A DNA stretch of 64,000 nt from Parietaria judaica (Eukaryota > Streptophyta > Magnoliopsida > Rosales > Urticaceae): the NCBI GenBank assembly GCA_954871525.1, contig OX940872.1:7091180-7155179 (forward strand), read 5' to 3'. Below are positions 22,859 through 33,771 of this stretch, piece after piece; the first letter of the stretch is position 1; every line of letters starts with the position of its first letter. A model generated the notes under the pieces. It was not told the origin of the DNA. It worked only from the letters and a program-made list of their open reading frames with translations, and did not search any database. Position numbers and translations under genes: made by a program.

Positions 22859-25800
22859 TTAAGCTGCCTTGTTGGGGTCGGGGTCGGCACCAGCGTCCGC
22901 TCTTGCATCGTAGTGTTTGGTGTAGACACGGTGTCGTCGCTCGCGGGCGTAGACGACCCAGAAGATGAGGGAGAGCATCACGGCAGCGGAGACCATGACA
23001 AGACCGATGTAGATCCACTGGCTGTGGCGTCGCAGCCCAGGGCAGTAGTTCCGCCCGATGCCTGTGAAGGTCTCCCTCACGAATGTGCAGTCCTGCAGCT
23101 CCACCAGGAAGGGGCCGTAGCGGTATAGCCCGAAGCTCACGTTCACTGCCGCATCCATTTGCCCGTAGATCGTCGAAGTCAGCCGTCCGGTTGTTGCACA
23201 AATTCCGGCTGCCGACACCTCACAAGTGTAGCTTCTCCACACCTATACGTAAGAAAACCCCGTCAGAGTTGTTGAATATCGGTGTTCATCCTAGATATTT
23301 TGGCAATAAATGGGTAATTGCCGTGATGACCACAACATAGCGATCGACAGAGGCGGCAATACGAGTAAATGGTCATACCAGCAATTAGTTCCCATGAATC
23401 CGGAAACATACAAACAGCACTTGTTGCTCAGCACATTTTTCATGAAAAACAAGAGCCAGTTTCGTGAAGAAAAAAAAGAAAAGGTAACAGATAAATGGGC
23501 ATCGACTGCTTCACCCATTTTTCACAAAAAAATCGGCAGCCACACAGAATCAGGTTGGGCCATGTTTTATTTTTTATCGTTAGAAACAATGCCAAAACCC
23601 AAATAAAATTTGAAAGCAAGAAACTGACAGAAACCGACTGCTCGGCCCGTTTTCATAGAAATTGGCATCAGTTTCTGCTAACAGAAACTGTTAAAGCCCG
23701 TTTTCGTTTCCCACATGAAACAGGCAGGTCCATTTTGCAAGTAAATGAAAACCCGTCTGGCAGTTTTCAACACAGAATCAGACCTCCAGTATCTGTTTTA
23801 AAACAAACACCGGCTTTCCAATTCTTTTTTTGACAGGAAAAACAGAAACGACCACGAATGACCAATATCCGTCATTTTGCCACCGACAAGAATAAATCCG
23901 TCAACGTCTCGTAGGAAGCTTTGTTCAAATGGCCCAATCATGTTACCTCGGATGCGTTGCGAAGCTCCACTTCACCAGCCTGGCACTGGCGGGCGCTGAG
24001 ATCAGAGTTGTAAGGGTTGCAGAGTAATGGCATGAGCGGCCCAGACTGGTTGTAGTAGAGCGGTGTCCCATTGGGTGGGAAGTCGCGGTTCGTGATCGTG
24101 TTGATGACCCTGTCAACGACGGTCACAAGCTGATGTGTCACATCCCTCGTGCGCAGCAGTGTCTCCTGCGCCGTTGCATTGTCCACGCATGGCAGGATGT
24201 CGTCGAGCGCCGTATACGCTGTCGGGTTGTCCACCCACTCGTCCATCGCCACGCAAGTGTCCGCAACCACACTGATAACCAAAGAAGAGAAAGATCAGAA
24301 ACAGAAACATCATTACACAAACTTGTAAGGAATTAAAAATCAAACTCACTTGTGGAGGAGAAGAAAGACGCCACAGAGAATGAATGTCCCGGCAACAAGA
24401 ATCCACCCAACAATCACCAAGCTGCATTAAGGACACGTTTTGTCGATCCAATGTCAGGTAACAAATGTATCATCCAAAGCTCACTGGTGAATACTCTGCC
24501 CCGAAGCCCTGTTTTTGCCGTCCGGTTTTGTTCCGAAAACCAGGCTAATTGGTTTATAAGCCAAGAGCTGAGTCCAGGAAAAGGCTATCATAAACCGTGC
24601 CGCCCTGGTTTATGACCCGCTTTTTCATTTTTTCTTCTTTCTAAATTGTTGTAGTTTTAGCCTTTTGAATTCTATATGAGCCTAACTCATGTATTATTTG
24701 AATTTTAGACTACCTTGAATATTTGATTTAAACATAAACCGTTTTTTTGAAAGGCCCGAAAAAATGGGACCATGGCAAAAATAGGTCAAAAGAAAATGTG
24801 AGGAAATTGTGGAAATGCAGAGATATATAAAGTCTGGTACTTACGTGTATACAAGGCCTCGGAACCCAAACAACGAAACCACTGCAAGTATTAGAAGCAA
24901 CGATGTAAAGTAAGATCTCTATGCGTGGTACGATTAATCAAGAAAAAAACGTGCACAGAAATGTAAAAAGAGACACGCACTGTTTCGGTCATGCAATAAA
25001 ATAAACGAATTAGAAACTCCTCATCAATAAAAACATCAGAAGAGGAAACTTACAGAATCCGAGAAATGTCAAGAAGAGCATAATGGCAGCAACGATGATA
25101 AGAGCCAATCTCCTGCAGCATCAGGACAAAAACATCAGATTCAGACACACCATCGACACACATTCGACCCGTTATCAACGATGAAACTTACACGCTATCG
25201 AGCCCGTCTTGAATCTTCCTCGAGTTATCTTGCGTTTTGGTCGAAAGAGTGGTTGCCGCGGAGTTAATCTTCGCTTGAATCAAATCGATTTTCGTCTGGA
25301 TATCCGTCGGGAGAAACACCGCGTCAACCCCAATGCGCTTGGCCGCAGCAAGATAGCCCGACACGTTATTGAGACTCTCAACGGTCATGTCAGCCTGGCG
25401 AACCACGTAGCCCAGCGTGTCTGTCGTGCTGTCGTGGAGCTTCCCTTGCCCAGTGTACAGCACTATGCATCCAACTCTGCAAATCCCGAGCGATCAGACC
25501 AAAAAAGGGGAAAACGAAAGCCGCATTCTATTCAAACCAAGAGAGAGAATTACATTGCTGCAACGGTGAAGAAGACGAGGAGGATCAAGGAGAGCGCGTA
25601 GGCCAAGCGAGAGTAGCCGTAGGGCTCTCTCCGGCAACAGCAGTAACAGCAACAGATAAGCGTCAAGCTCAATCCGAACAAGACGAACCATATTAAGGCG
25701 ATCACGAAGAACGGCGCGGCTGTGAAACCGACCGACTGAAACGCAACAAGACACCAATATTACAACTTGACATACAGTAATGCAGAAACAATTAAATGTA

Positions 25801-26405
25801 TATATAATATACATTTGTAACAGATAATATACAACAGTATATATATACAAATAAATCTGACCAGTCAAAATCCCAGAAAATTGAACATCGAAAAACTCAA
25901 GAAACGAAGAACACAAATCACTTTCAAAACGCGCAAGAATCAAACCCAGTTCGGTGAAAAAGAAGATCACAAGACCCAACTGAAGAAGATGAACACCAAA
26001 ATTCAAAATTCAGAGAGGGAAACTCACAGCCCAGTAGTGCTGGTCGCTGATGTTCCAACCGCCATTGTAGCGCGTGAAGCCCTCAAGAGGGTCCTTCCTC
26101 CGAGTCCTCTCCTTCGCCAGAATCAGCGACGAGTTCGTCGTTTGCTCCGCCACCGACCTCCTCGTCGTCGTCGTCGTTTCCCATTCTGCGACAACCTTCT
26201 CGCCGTCTTCGCACCCAACCAGAAACAACCCAACAGTTGTTACGTACAAACACACGCATGCGTATACAGACGAAGCCATGTCTGCTGCAGAGAAGTGCTT
26301 ACCGTGAGGAAGGTGAGATGTGGCGGAAATGGCGGTCAGGGAGAAGAGGAGAAGAGTGGAGAGGATGAGAAGCAATCTTGATGGGTTCGATCTGAGAGGC
26401 AACAT
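22859..26405 (-). CDS. Multi-pass membrane protein gene B, nine exons, 541 aa
   Basis: Coding exons on the minus strand: 26405-26303, 26206-26028, 25735-25554, 25476-25192, 25112-25054, 24881-24845, 24421-24350, 24271-23947, 23242-22859. All introns are GT-AG, and the sum is 1626 nt. Exons 3 to 7 (182, 285, 59, 37 and 72 nt) have exactly the same lengths as in gene A. Exon 8 is 27 nt shorter because a nine-residue segment before the YNQSGPL motif is missing. The protein shares the signal-like N-terminus, the GGWNISDQHYW block, five membrane spans, the Cys-rich loop and the ARERRHRVYTK tail. It ends NKAA, where gene A ends NKVG. Intron 8 is 704 bp against 211 bp in gene A and holds a GC-richer patch. 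A (TG)n(TA)n tract lies upstream at 26501-26557. Same family and same uncertainty of function as gene A. Confidence 0.9.
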
Positions 26406-26500
26406 GGTGAATGATTTGAATCACACGCGTGTTCTTGAGAGAGCTCGGAAATGGATGGAAATCACTGAATCACAGAAACGAACGTGGTTCAGAGAGAAAC

Positions 26501-26512
26501 TGTGTGTATACA

Positions 26513-26557
<45 letters not shown>
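26501..26557. repeat. (TG)n(TA)n compound microsatellite in the gene B 5' flank
   Basis: Short TG tracts are followed by a 37-bp TA array, 96-152 bp upstream of the gene B ATG. That puts it in the presumed promoter or 5' leader. Confidence 0.9.
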
Positions 26558-26561
<4 letters not shown>

Positions 26562-26982
26562 ACGTATTTTAATAAATTTTGAGTAAGGAAGATGAAAAAA
26601 TCTATTTTTTTTTTATTTTTTATAATTCGCGATATTGCCATGTGGCCCATGTAAGTTTGACATTAGTATCATTTTGCCCTTCTAAGTTTGTTTTATTGAG
26701 TTTTTCACCCTTCAAGTTTGTAATATTATAATGAATAAATCGTCGATATTAGTTTTAAACTCAACTATTTTAAGGGAAAGAAAAGAAAGAAAGGAAAAAA
26801 GCATTTATCTCATATTTTTTACAATTTCATTGTAATAAATAACAACTGCAATAGATTTCAATTTTGAGAGAAAATGAGATTCTTGCTATAAATTAATAGG
26901 CCATTAATTACTAATATGCACAAATTAAACATACGGGCTAAAATGCAATTGATAGAGGAAAGGACATCATTTACCCTTATTT

Positions 26983-27255
26983 ACAGCTGCAAGTAGCGAT
27001 GTCGCGATGCATCGCGACTCGGATCACCAAAATCGCGAAAATGGCCATCGTTATGCGTCGCGACTGTGCCAAATCGCGATGTGGCGGATTGATGACGTGG
27101 CGAAGTGGGATTAGGCGAGAGAGTTTGGTGTGGTTTTTCACCACAAATCGCGACCTATCGCGATTTTGACCCACTCGTCGTGACCCATCGCGATTTTGCC
27201 AAACCCGTCGCGATGCATCACAAACGTGGATTGGGCGTCGTGAATTGCAGCTCTA
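26983..27255. mobile_element. Candidate 273-bp MITE packed with TCGCGA palindromes
   Basis: The ends share AGCTGCAA in inverted orientation (ACAGCTGCAAG left; reverse complement of right TAGAGCTGCAAT). The flanks carry CCCTTATTT (26974-26982) and CTCTTATTT (27256-27264), a 9-bp direct repeat with one mismatch. Inside, the hexamer TCGCGA occurs nine times in about 250 bp, far above background in this AT-rich window. There is no believable coding frame. The terminal repeat is short, so the element call is moderate. Confidence 0.6.
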
Positions 27256-27264
27256 CTCTTATTT

Positions 27265-28836
27265 GATCTATGGACCATAATGCCCTCGTTTTGGGTTAAT
27301 TATATTTAGCTTTTGTGTGGAAGAATAATATATTTTTAATTGGCTTTTCTTTTTAGTGCTAATGGAATATTTCATTGCTTTAATTTGTTGAGAATATGAA
27401 CAATTGGGGTTAGGAAAGTTGAGTTATGAAAAAATATCTATTGAATAACACCTATTATCTTGTTCTTTTTATTTTTATTTTCTCATGACTCTTTGCTCTT
27501 TATTTTCAAATTAATTTTGAGGAAAAAGATAGGTATCTATTTCTTTTGAGATAGTTATATCAATGGACGATACTGCCCTTGTATTTTTAAGGGAGATTTT
27601 ATTTGCAATTTTCATGTACGAGTGATTGGGGTTAGGAAAGTTGAGTAATGAAGGAGTATCTTTTGAACACACATTTATTTGCTTGTTCTTAAATATCTCA
27701 AGACTCTTGGGGCTCTTTTTTCATATTCTAGTATTAAAGTAGTAGAGTTGTTGTTAGAGGAAAGGTCTTTTAAACAAAGCCTAAAATTAATGAGAAGTTA
27801 GAATTAATTGAAGCGCGTTTTGGTATAATCAATCACCATTATGATTTGACATGTATTTATATGTAGATAATAGCGGTAAAAAAACCTAAGTTGTAGTCAA
27901 TTGTATTATGACTATTGACGCTCTTTTTATTATGGGATAAGTACCCAAGTTCATTAAAATAGCAGTTTTGTCCATCTAATTTCGTAAATAACAATAATAG
28001 AAAGACCGAAATAATAAAAATTAAATTAAAAATTGTAGTGAAGCGACGTAACACCTGTTTCTTCATTAACATTTTTAAGACAATGTTGAACTTAATTTAA
28101 GTATTTCTCTCCGGTCTTAGCGCATATGACTACAACTCAAATATTTTTATAGCTATTATTTCTATATTTTTACTTATGAGAAAAAAATTAAAATCCCGTG
28201 TTTGAAGTTATAGGTGTCGATAAAGTAAAGGGCGGCATAAGGCTTTTATGCCGTTCGGCGCCGGCTGCGCCACGAGATTCACCGGACAAGGCTTGTCATC
28301 AGTTGATGAAACAAATTTGAGCAGGGGAAATTATCATTAAAAAAACGTATTTGCAATAGGCCACGAAAGTTATAGCGTGTCAAATTAAAGAGAGCAATCA
28401 ATTCTATCGCTATCATATTTTCTTTAAAATAATTACAATCATATTTGATGATAGAAAAAGCCTAATACTTAAAAAAATAATTACAATAATATTTTTTAAC
28501 ATCATTTTCTTATGAGTCATTGAGTGTAATAGAAAAGTCGTATATGATGATAGAATTTCATCTATTGTTTATTAATGGAGAGAAAGCTATGCTTTATCAC
28601 TTAAATTCAATGAACCAATCCAATTACACCAACATAATAGCCAAATCTATAAATAAAGTTCCATCTTTAGTTTATTGATGGTATCATTTTTTTTTCTCAC
28701 CGCATTGACATGATAGTTTATTGATTTTCCGGATTTTATAATAAATAATATCAAACTATTAGTATCTTTTGTATTTTCCTTATAAATAATATCAAACTAC
28801 TGGTATTTTTTTCCGGTTAAAACAAAAAATAAATAT
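27265..28836. other. Gene-free stretch
   Basis: No gene is supported. GATAATAGCGGTAAAAAAACC near 27866 is a solitary end of the fold-back family seen at 28848. A GC-rich inverted motif with GGCATAAGGCTTTTATGCC near 28230 could be another worn element end. Confidence 0.5.
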
Positions 28837-29008
28837 TAGTTTTTAAAGATAATAGCGGCATAAGTCCTTAACTTTAGGTCAATATTTAACTAACTTCCGT
28901 TAGTCTGCTAGATTCACGCCCACGCGGATGCCACATAACTGACAAGTCAGCCAACTCTTCGCCATGTCAGCGCGTCATCACCAATTGCAAAAGTATTCGG
29001 CGTGGGTA

Positions 29009-29058
29009 GGATTCAAACCTTGCTCTCCCCAATGGGGAAGGAGTTGCCACTAAGCTAG
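29009..29058 (-). promoter_or_regulatory. tRNA-like Pol III A and B boxes in the left arm
   Basis: On the minus strand TAGCTTAGTGG (29058-29048) fits the A-box consensus TRGCNNAGTGG. GGTTTGAATCC (29019-29009) is one base off the B-box consensus GGTTCGANTCC. The spacing of about 30 bp is tRNA-like. No intact tRNA cloverleaf is present, so a tRNA-derived SINE head is the best reading. Confidence 0.6.
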
Positions 29059-29239
29059 CTCAACTTGCATGAATATTGCGTACACATATATATTTACTTA
29101 CAACAAATACGCATAAATAAGTAGGATATTTAATTCCATTAGTATGCATGAGTGCATACACATATGTATTTATTTACAACAAATACACATAAATAAGTAG
29201 CATATTTTATTCCATTAATATGCATGAGTTTCTCGACTT

Positions 29240-29395
29240 GGGCTCGGGTTGACTTTCGCGGTTGGTCTTGTGTTGACTTTTTTACCCGAGTTTGCGTTGA
29301 CTTTTTGGATCGGGCTCGATTGACTTTTTTAGGCCGGTCTCGTGACATTTTTTAGCCGATCTTGGGTTGACTTTTTTAGGCCGAGTTCGGTTGAC
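29240..29395 (+). promoter_or_regulatory. Array of six TTGACT W-box cores
   Basis: Within about 155 bp of the left arm, TTGACT followed by TTT or TTC occurs six times in the same orientation. The spacers of 20-30 bp are rich in CGGGCTCG or CCGGTCTCG. The inverted right arm keeps only about three intact TTGAC cores. TTGAC(C/T) is the core WRKY-factor site; binding here is an inference. Confidence 0.5.
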
Positions 29396-30116
29396 TTTCT
29401 ATGACCAGGTTGAATTTTTCGCCCCCTTTAAGACGTAATCAATCATAATAAGGATAGAATCATTCATAAAAAGGATCCTGCCGCAGTACAAAAGATCAAG
29501 CAAAATGTATCTCTTAATCCTTTAGTTTGTAGCAAACTTTGTATAAACTTGGAAAACAATTTTCTCTAACCCGGGCTTGTTCATGTTATTTCCTTGATTT
29601 TTACGAGACTGGTCCAAAAATTCAATCGAACCCGGTAAGAAAAATTCAAACTCGAGGTCAAAACAAAAATTCAAGACGAGCCTGGTCATAGAAAGTAAAC
29701 CAAACCCGGTCCAAAAAATTCAACCCGAGCCCGGCCACAAAAAATTCAAACCGAGACCGGTAAAAAAAAAAAATCCAACCGAACTCGGCCTAAAAATGTC
29801 AACCCGAGATCGGCTGAAAAATGTTAACACGAGACCGGCCTAAAAAATTCAATCGAGCCCGATCCAAAAAGTCAATGCAAACTCGGGTAAAAAAGTCAAC
29901 ACAAGACCGACCGCGAAAGTAAACCCGATCCCGAGTCGAGAAACTCATGCATATTAATGGAATAAAATATACTACTTATTTATGTGTATTTGTTGTAAAT
30001 AAATATATATATGTGTATGCACTCATGCATATTAATGGAATTAAATATCCTACTTATTCATGCGTATTTGTTGTAACTAAATATATATGTGTACGCAAAA
30101 TTCATGTAAGTTGAGC

Positions 30117-30166
30117 TAGCCCAAGTGGCAACTCCTTCCCCATTGGGGAGAGCAGGGTTCGAATCC
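30117..30166 (+). promoter_or_regulatory. tRNA-like Pol III A and B boxes in the right arm
   Basis: TAGCCCAAGTGG (30117-30128) is close to the A-box consensus, and GGTTCGAATCC (30156-30166) is a perfect B box. This is the inverted partner of the pair at 29009-29058. Confidence 0.6.
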
Positions 30167-30304
30167 TACCCATGCCCAATACTTTTGCAATTGGTGATGA
30201 CGCGCCGACATGGACGTGAACCTAGCAGACTAACAGAAGTTAGTAAAATATGGAAGGAAATTCAACTTTAAGTATTTATGCCGCTATTATCCCTAGTTTT
30301 TAAA

Positions 30305-31911
30305 ATATTTTTGGTACTGACACCGCAAATATCTCAAAGCCTTATGGGTATTTTAGTCAATTTTTGTATAAAAAGTAAAAACCACTGAGAACTAGCCGCG
30401 TCTATTATGTCGGTACAGACAAGCCGTGTGTTGGGTTGTCCACTCCCAACTCCCACGCAAATTGTATTTACTACAATCTATCCCGTAACTTTTAAGAATT
30501 ACCACATTGGTCCCTTATCTTTTAAAAGTAATAAAAATATTAATATATGCTCAAGAGTCAAGACAAGTTTTAATAAGATTTTCTCCTTTAATTTCTGAAA
30601 TATCAGTTTTCATTTTTCTTCGTAAATTATTTTTTGATTTTTATTATAATATTATATATCTTTTTTGTGATTTCCATGGAGAAAAGACCTAGATATCAAC
30701 AAATATAATATATTCCAAAGGAAAGTTCCGTACACTTTTTGTTTTTGGCCTCATTGGCGAATGACGTGTCATTGTGCATGTAGGATGCTTAGCTAGCCCC
30801 TCGAAGGCACAAGTCACGAGTGTCTCAAAAATAATATCAAATAAGATTGGCCTAGTGGTAACTCCATGTTATGTGCCGAGAGATCGTAAACTCGAAACGA
30901 AAAAATTAAGAATATTGGCCAACACTCAAAAACCCGATCTCTTAAGGATCAAGTTTCTAAAATATTATTGCCTATTTTTTTCAATTCATGAAAGCTCTAT
31001 TAAATAGAGCATCGAATTACAACCTTAATGGGCCGGACCGAGCCCGACTAAATAAAGCCTCTAACTTAATTAATGAACCTAATAGCATAATTAAATAATT
31101 GAACGACAATTAAACGACTAACTCACTTAAATATCCTAAGACCGTATTTAAATACGACGACATAAAATAAATGACGATAATTAAATAAACGATACTAATC
31201 CTAAATTCCGGGGCTATATCACTCCATTACACATATATTCAAAAGGTCATGGTTCAAACCCTCTTATGAGTTCAAATGAGTGCCCCTTTATATATTTGTA
31301 AACTTGGCCAATAGTGCCGCCTGTTCTTACACAGAATATATTTAGTATTGCGAGAGTGCATTAATATTGGTCGATAGCGCTACCTAAACCTGTAAATAAA
31401 GTAAATAGTAAACCGGAATTCCGAAATTAAAAAAAAACAACGTAGCCTCGTAAGATCAAAGTGTTGAGAATTCTAATTTTTATTTATTTTTATTCTCTTT
31501 TTCATTGTTTGTCATAAATGTTAGTGTAACTTAATTAACATTTTTTATGATTTTGTTTTTATATTAAAAAATTGAATTGCATTTATTCTAATTACATAAC
31601 ATGATATGATCATCATCCACGTATGCTTATATGACTTCAATATCTTTTGGCTTTTCAAATAGCTACTAATAGCTTTTATTTTTCAGTTTTTTATTGACCA
31701 TTTATCATGATTTGTATGAATACAATAAAAATTCTAAACAACCAGAAAGAAAACTAAAAGTCTTAGCATTTATAATCAAAATAAATGAAAATAAATCATG
31801 ATGATATGTATGTAGATGATTTTGAACAATAGTTACAATAGCTATGCAGAAATTGAAGTTTTCTTTAGTTATGCAGAAATTAACTAATGCATATAATTTT
31901 GCCACCAACAG
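30305..31911. other. Intergenic sequence with a SINE-like patch
   Basis: No gene is supported. At 30847-30858 TTGGCCTAGTGG is a perfect tRNA A box, followed about 25 bp later by a degraded B-box-like GATCGTAAACTCG. This looks like an old tRNA-derived SINE head on the plus strand. Another B-box-like GGTTCAAACCC lies near 31253. Confidence 0.45.
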
Positions 31912-32848
31912 GAACGATTAATCACTTCGAGCATGGATTTGATACATTGTTGCAAGGAGTCGAGGGTGCAGTTTTACGAAAATCATCTCTCTTCTGATGT
32001 TTTTGGTATTTGTGGTGAGTATGTGACTTCATGATGTTATTAGGAAATATTGTAATATTGTGTTAGTGATTGTAATATTGGTGATGGATTTTTACTTTTA
32101 ATGATTATGTTTGTATAAGTTTGTGTCTGATTTTTAGCCACGAATCCGCAACTCCAATCGGATACCCCACTTCTCCGTCAAGAATCTAGGTGAATTTTGA
32201 GTTTGGATATGTCTTCTATTTTCTTCATTCATTAATCTCTAAAGACTGAATTTTGTGTTTAAATTTGGATTGAATATTCCTAAATATTTTTATTAAGATA
32301 CTTTGGATTAAATTTTTATCTTATAACAAAATTAAAAATAATGCTTTCTAAGTTTTATTTTGTTTCTTTTTTAGATTCTCAATCTTCTATTTGCATCAAT
32401 ATATTTTTGTGACTCAAAATATGTATTTAATGGTATATCAATCAACCACTTATAGTATTGAGGAACATCATCGCATTGTTTTTAATTTCCATTATCAATA
32501 CAAAGTTCAAATAACGAAACCATCCGGTGGTTATAAATCTTTGCATTAGCAAGAAAATGATATTGATCAACTCAGCTCTTATCGTTTTCATGTTTATCAT
32601 AAACTATTTGCATAACTTTTTTTTTGAAACGCGTAAATTTTTTTTGTTTCTTAAATATAACGGAAACAAGTTTTAGTAGGCTATTTCAAAGTTTCGTTTC
32701 ATTAATTTACTTTATTTCTAATGATTTGCATTTTGATTTCTAGTTTTTTTTTTTTGGATTACTTAAACTTTGAAAAAATGTCTCCCCATCTTCTATCCAA
32801 TTCCGTTTGTGAACCAACTTCTCTCTTCGATACTATTGACAGATTACG
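31912..32848 (+). other. Exon-like fragments upstream of a Helitron end
   Basis: Two short segments have coding-like composition and plausible splice borders. Segment one is 31912-32014, with acceptor CCAACAG and donor GTGAGT. Segment two is 32138-32189, with acceptor TTTTTAG and donor GTGAAT. They join in frame without a stop, from MDLIHCCKESR through FGICATNPQLQSD to LLRQESR. A third candidate, about 32778-32848, ends at GTATGC and starts at an ATG, but its acceptor is weak. I do not recognise the protein. The position just inside a Helitron 3' end fits gene-fragment capture; a decayed resident gene is the alternative. Confidence 0.4.
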
Positions 32849-33742
32849 GTATGCGGTTTTGATGTTAGCATTTTAATTTCATTTTTATTTTATTATATCA
32901 TATTATATAATGTTAGCCTTTTTCTGTTTGTCGATCTATTATATTATTTATATCTATGATCAACGTTTGTAAGGATTTCAGATTTGCATCAATGTGTTCA
33001 AAACATTTATATAATATTATATTTTTTTTATCATTATCATCACAAACAATTTATTTTACTTATTTTTAGTTATTATAATATGCATTTGTATTTTAAAGAG
33101 CTATCAACAAGGCTGGAAATAATCTTAAAAATAGTAACCTATCATCTGATGTTCTATTTTTTTTTATATGTCTTTGTATTAAGCCTGTTATAACTAATTA
33201 CGTAAGTATTACAGCATCGTCTTCTTTCTACATGTAAACGGTCATCCTTTTTCATATACAAAATCTACAAATATATTCCTTCAAAAAAATCAACAAATAT
33301 AAAATAATCACCTTTTAATTGTACACTTATGAATTCTACGTAAATGGTAAAGATAAAACTGAGCTAATTATGGGAGACAAAAATAGAGAGTTTTTATGAG
33401 TAGACATGGTTTTCATGATAAAATTGTATGATTTTCATCATTTTAATCCTTGAAGCTTACATATTTTTAATGAATAATTAGTTGTGGTTTTTCTCATTTT
33501 AGATTTGTGTATAGACCTTTGTTTTATCTTCACCATAAAGTCTAAAATTATTTGCGGATATTTATACACTATAATTTTTCATTGTACTTTTGTAACTTAT
33601 AAATAGATATTTTTATTTAAAAAATGCACAAATAATTAAAATACTATCAATGTTCCGTTATTGCGTAATTATTTCTATTTGTTTACTCTCATGAACACAA
33701 TTTATATTTATAAAAAAATATAGAATTGATATATTTTTATTG

Positions 33743-33771
33743 GCCGCGCTTTTGCGCGGGCATTCCACTAG
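33743..33771 (+). mobile_element. Helitron-like 3' terminus, body extending to the left
   Basis: A perfect hairpin CCGCGC-TTTT-GCGCGG (33744-33759) is followed eight bases later by CTAG, then T. This is the diagnostic Helitron 3' arrangement. The body would lie to the left and include the exon-like fragments at 31.9-32.8 kb. The 5' TC end was not located, and no helicase is present. Confidence 0.7.

Larger units (their letters stand above)
28848..30293. mobile_element. Large fold-back element with about 600-bp inverted arms
   Basis: The left arm (28848 to about 29440) and the inverted right arm (30293 back to about 29640) match over nearly their whole length. They diverge mainly by small gaps, such as extra bases near 28930 on the left and extra repeats near 29700 on the right. 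The left arm begins GATAATAGCGGCATAA and the right arm ends TTATGCCGCTATTATC plus CC. The 11-mer TAGTTTTTAAA flanks both sides (28837-28847 and 30294-30304), so a target duplication of 8-11 bp is clear although its exact edge is ambiguous. Each arm holds a 76-bp tandem duplication, a tRNA-like box pair and repeated TTGACTTTTT units. A transcript through it would fold into a very long hairpin. Confidence 0.9.

Noticed and set aside
30117..30166. A functional tRNA gene
   Set aside because: A and B boxes are present but no acceptor stem, anticodon arm or terminator can be folded; it is a tRNA-derived fragment inside a transposon arm.
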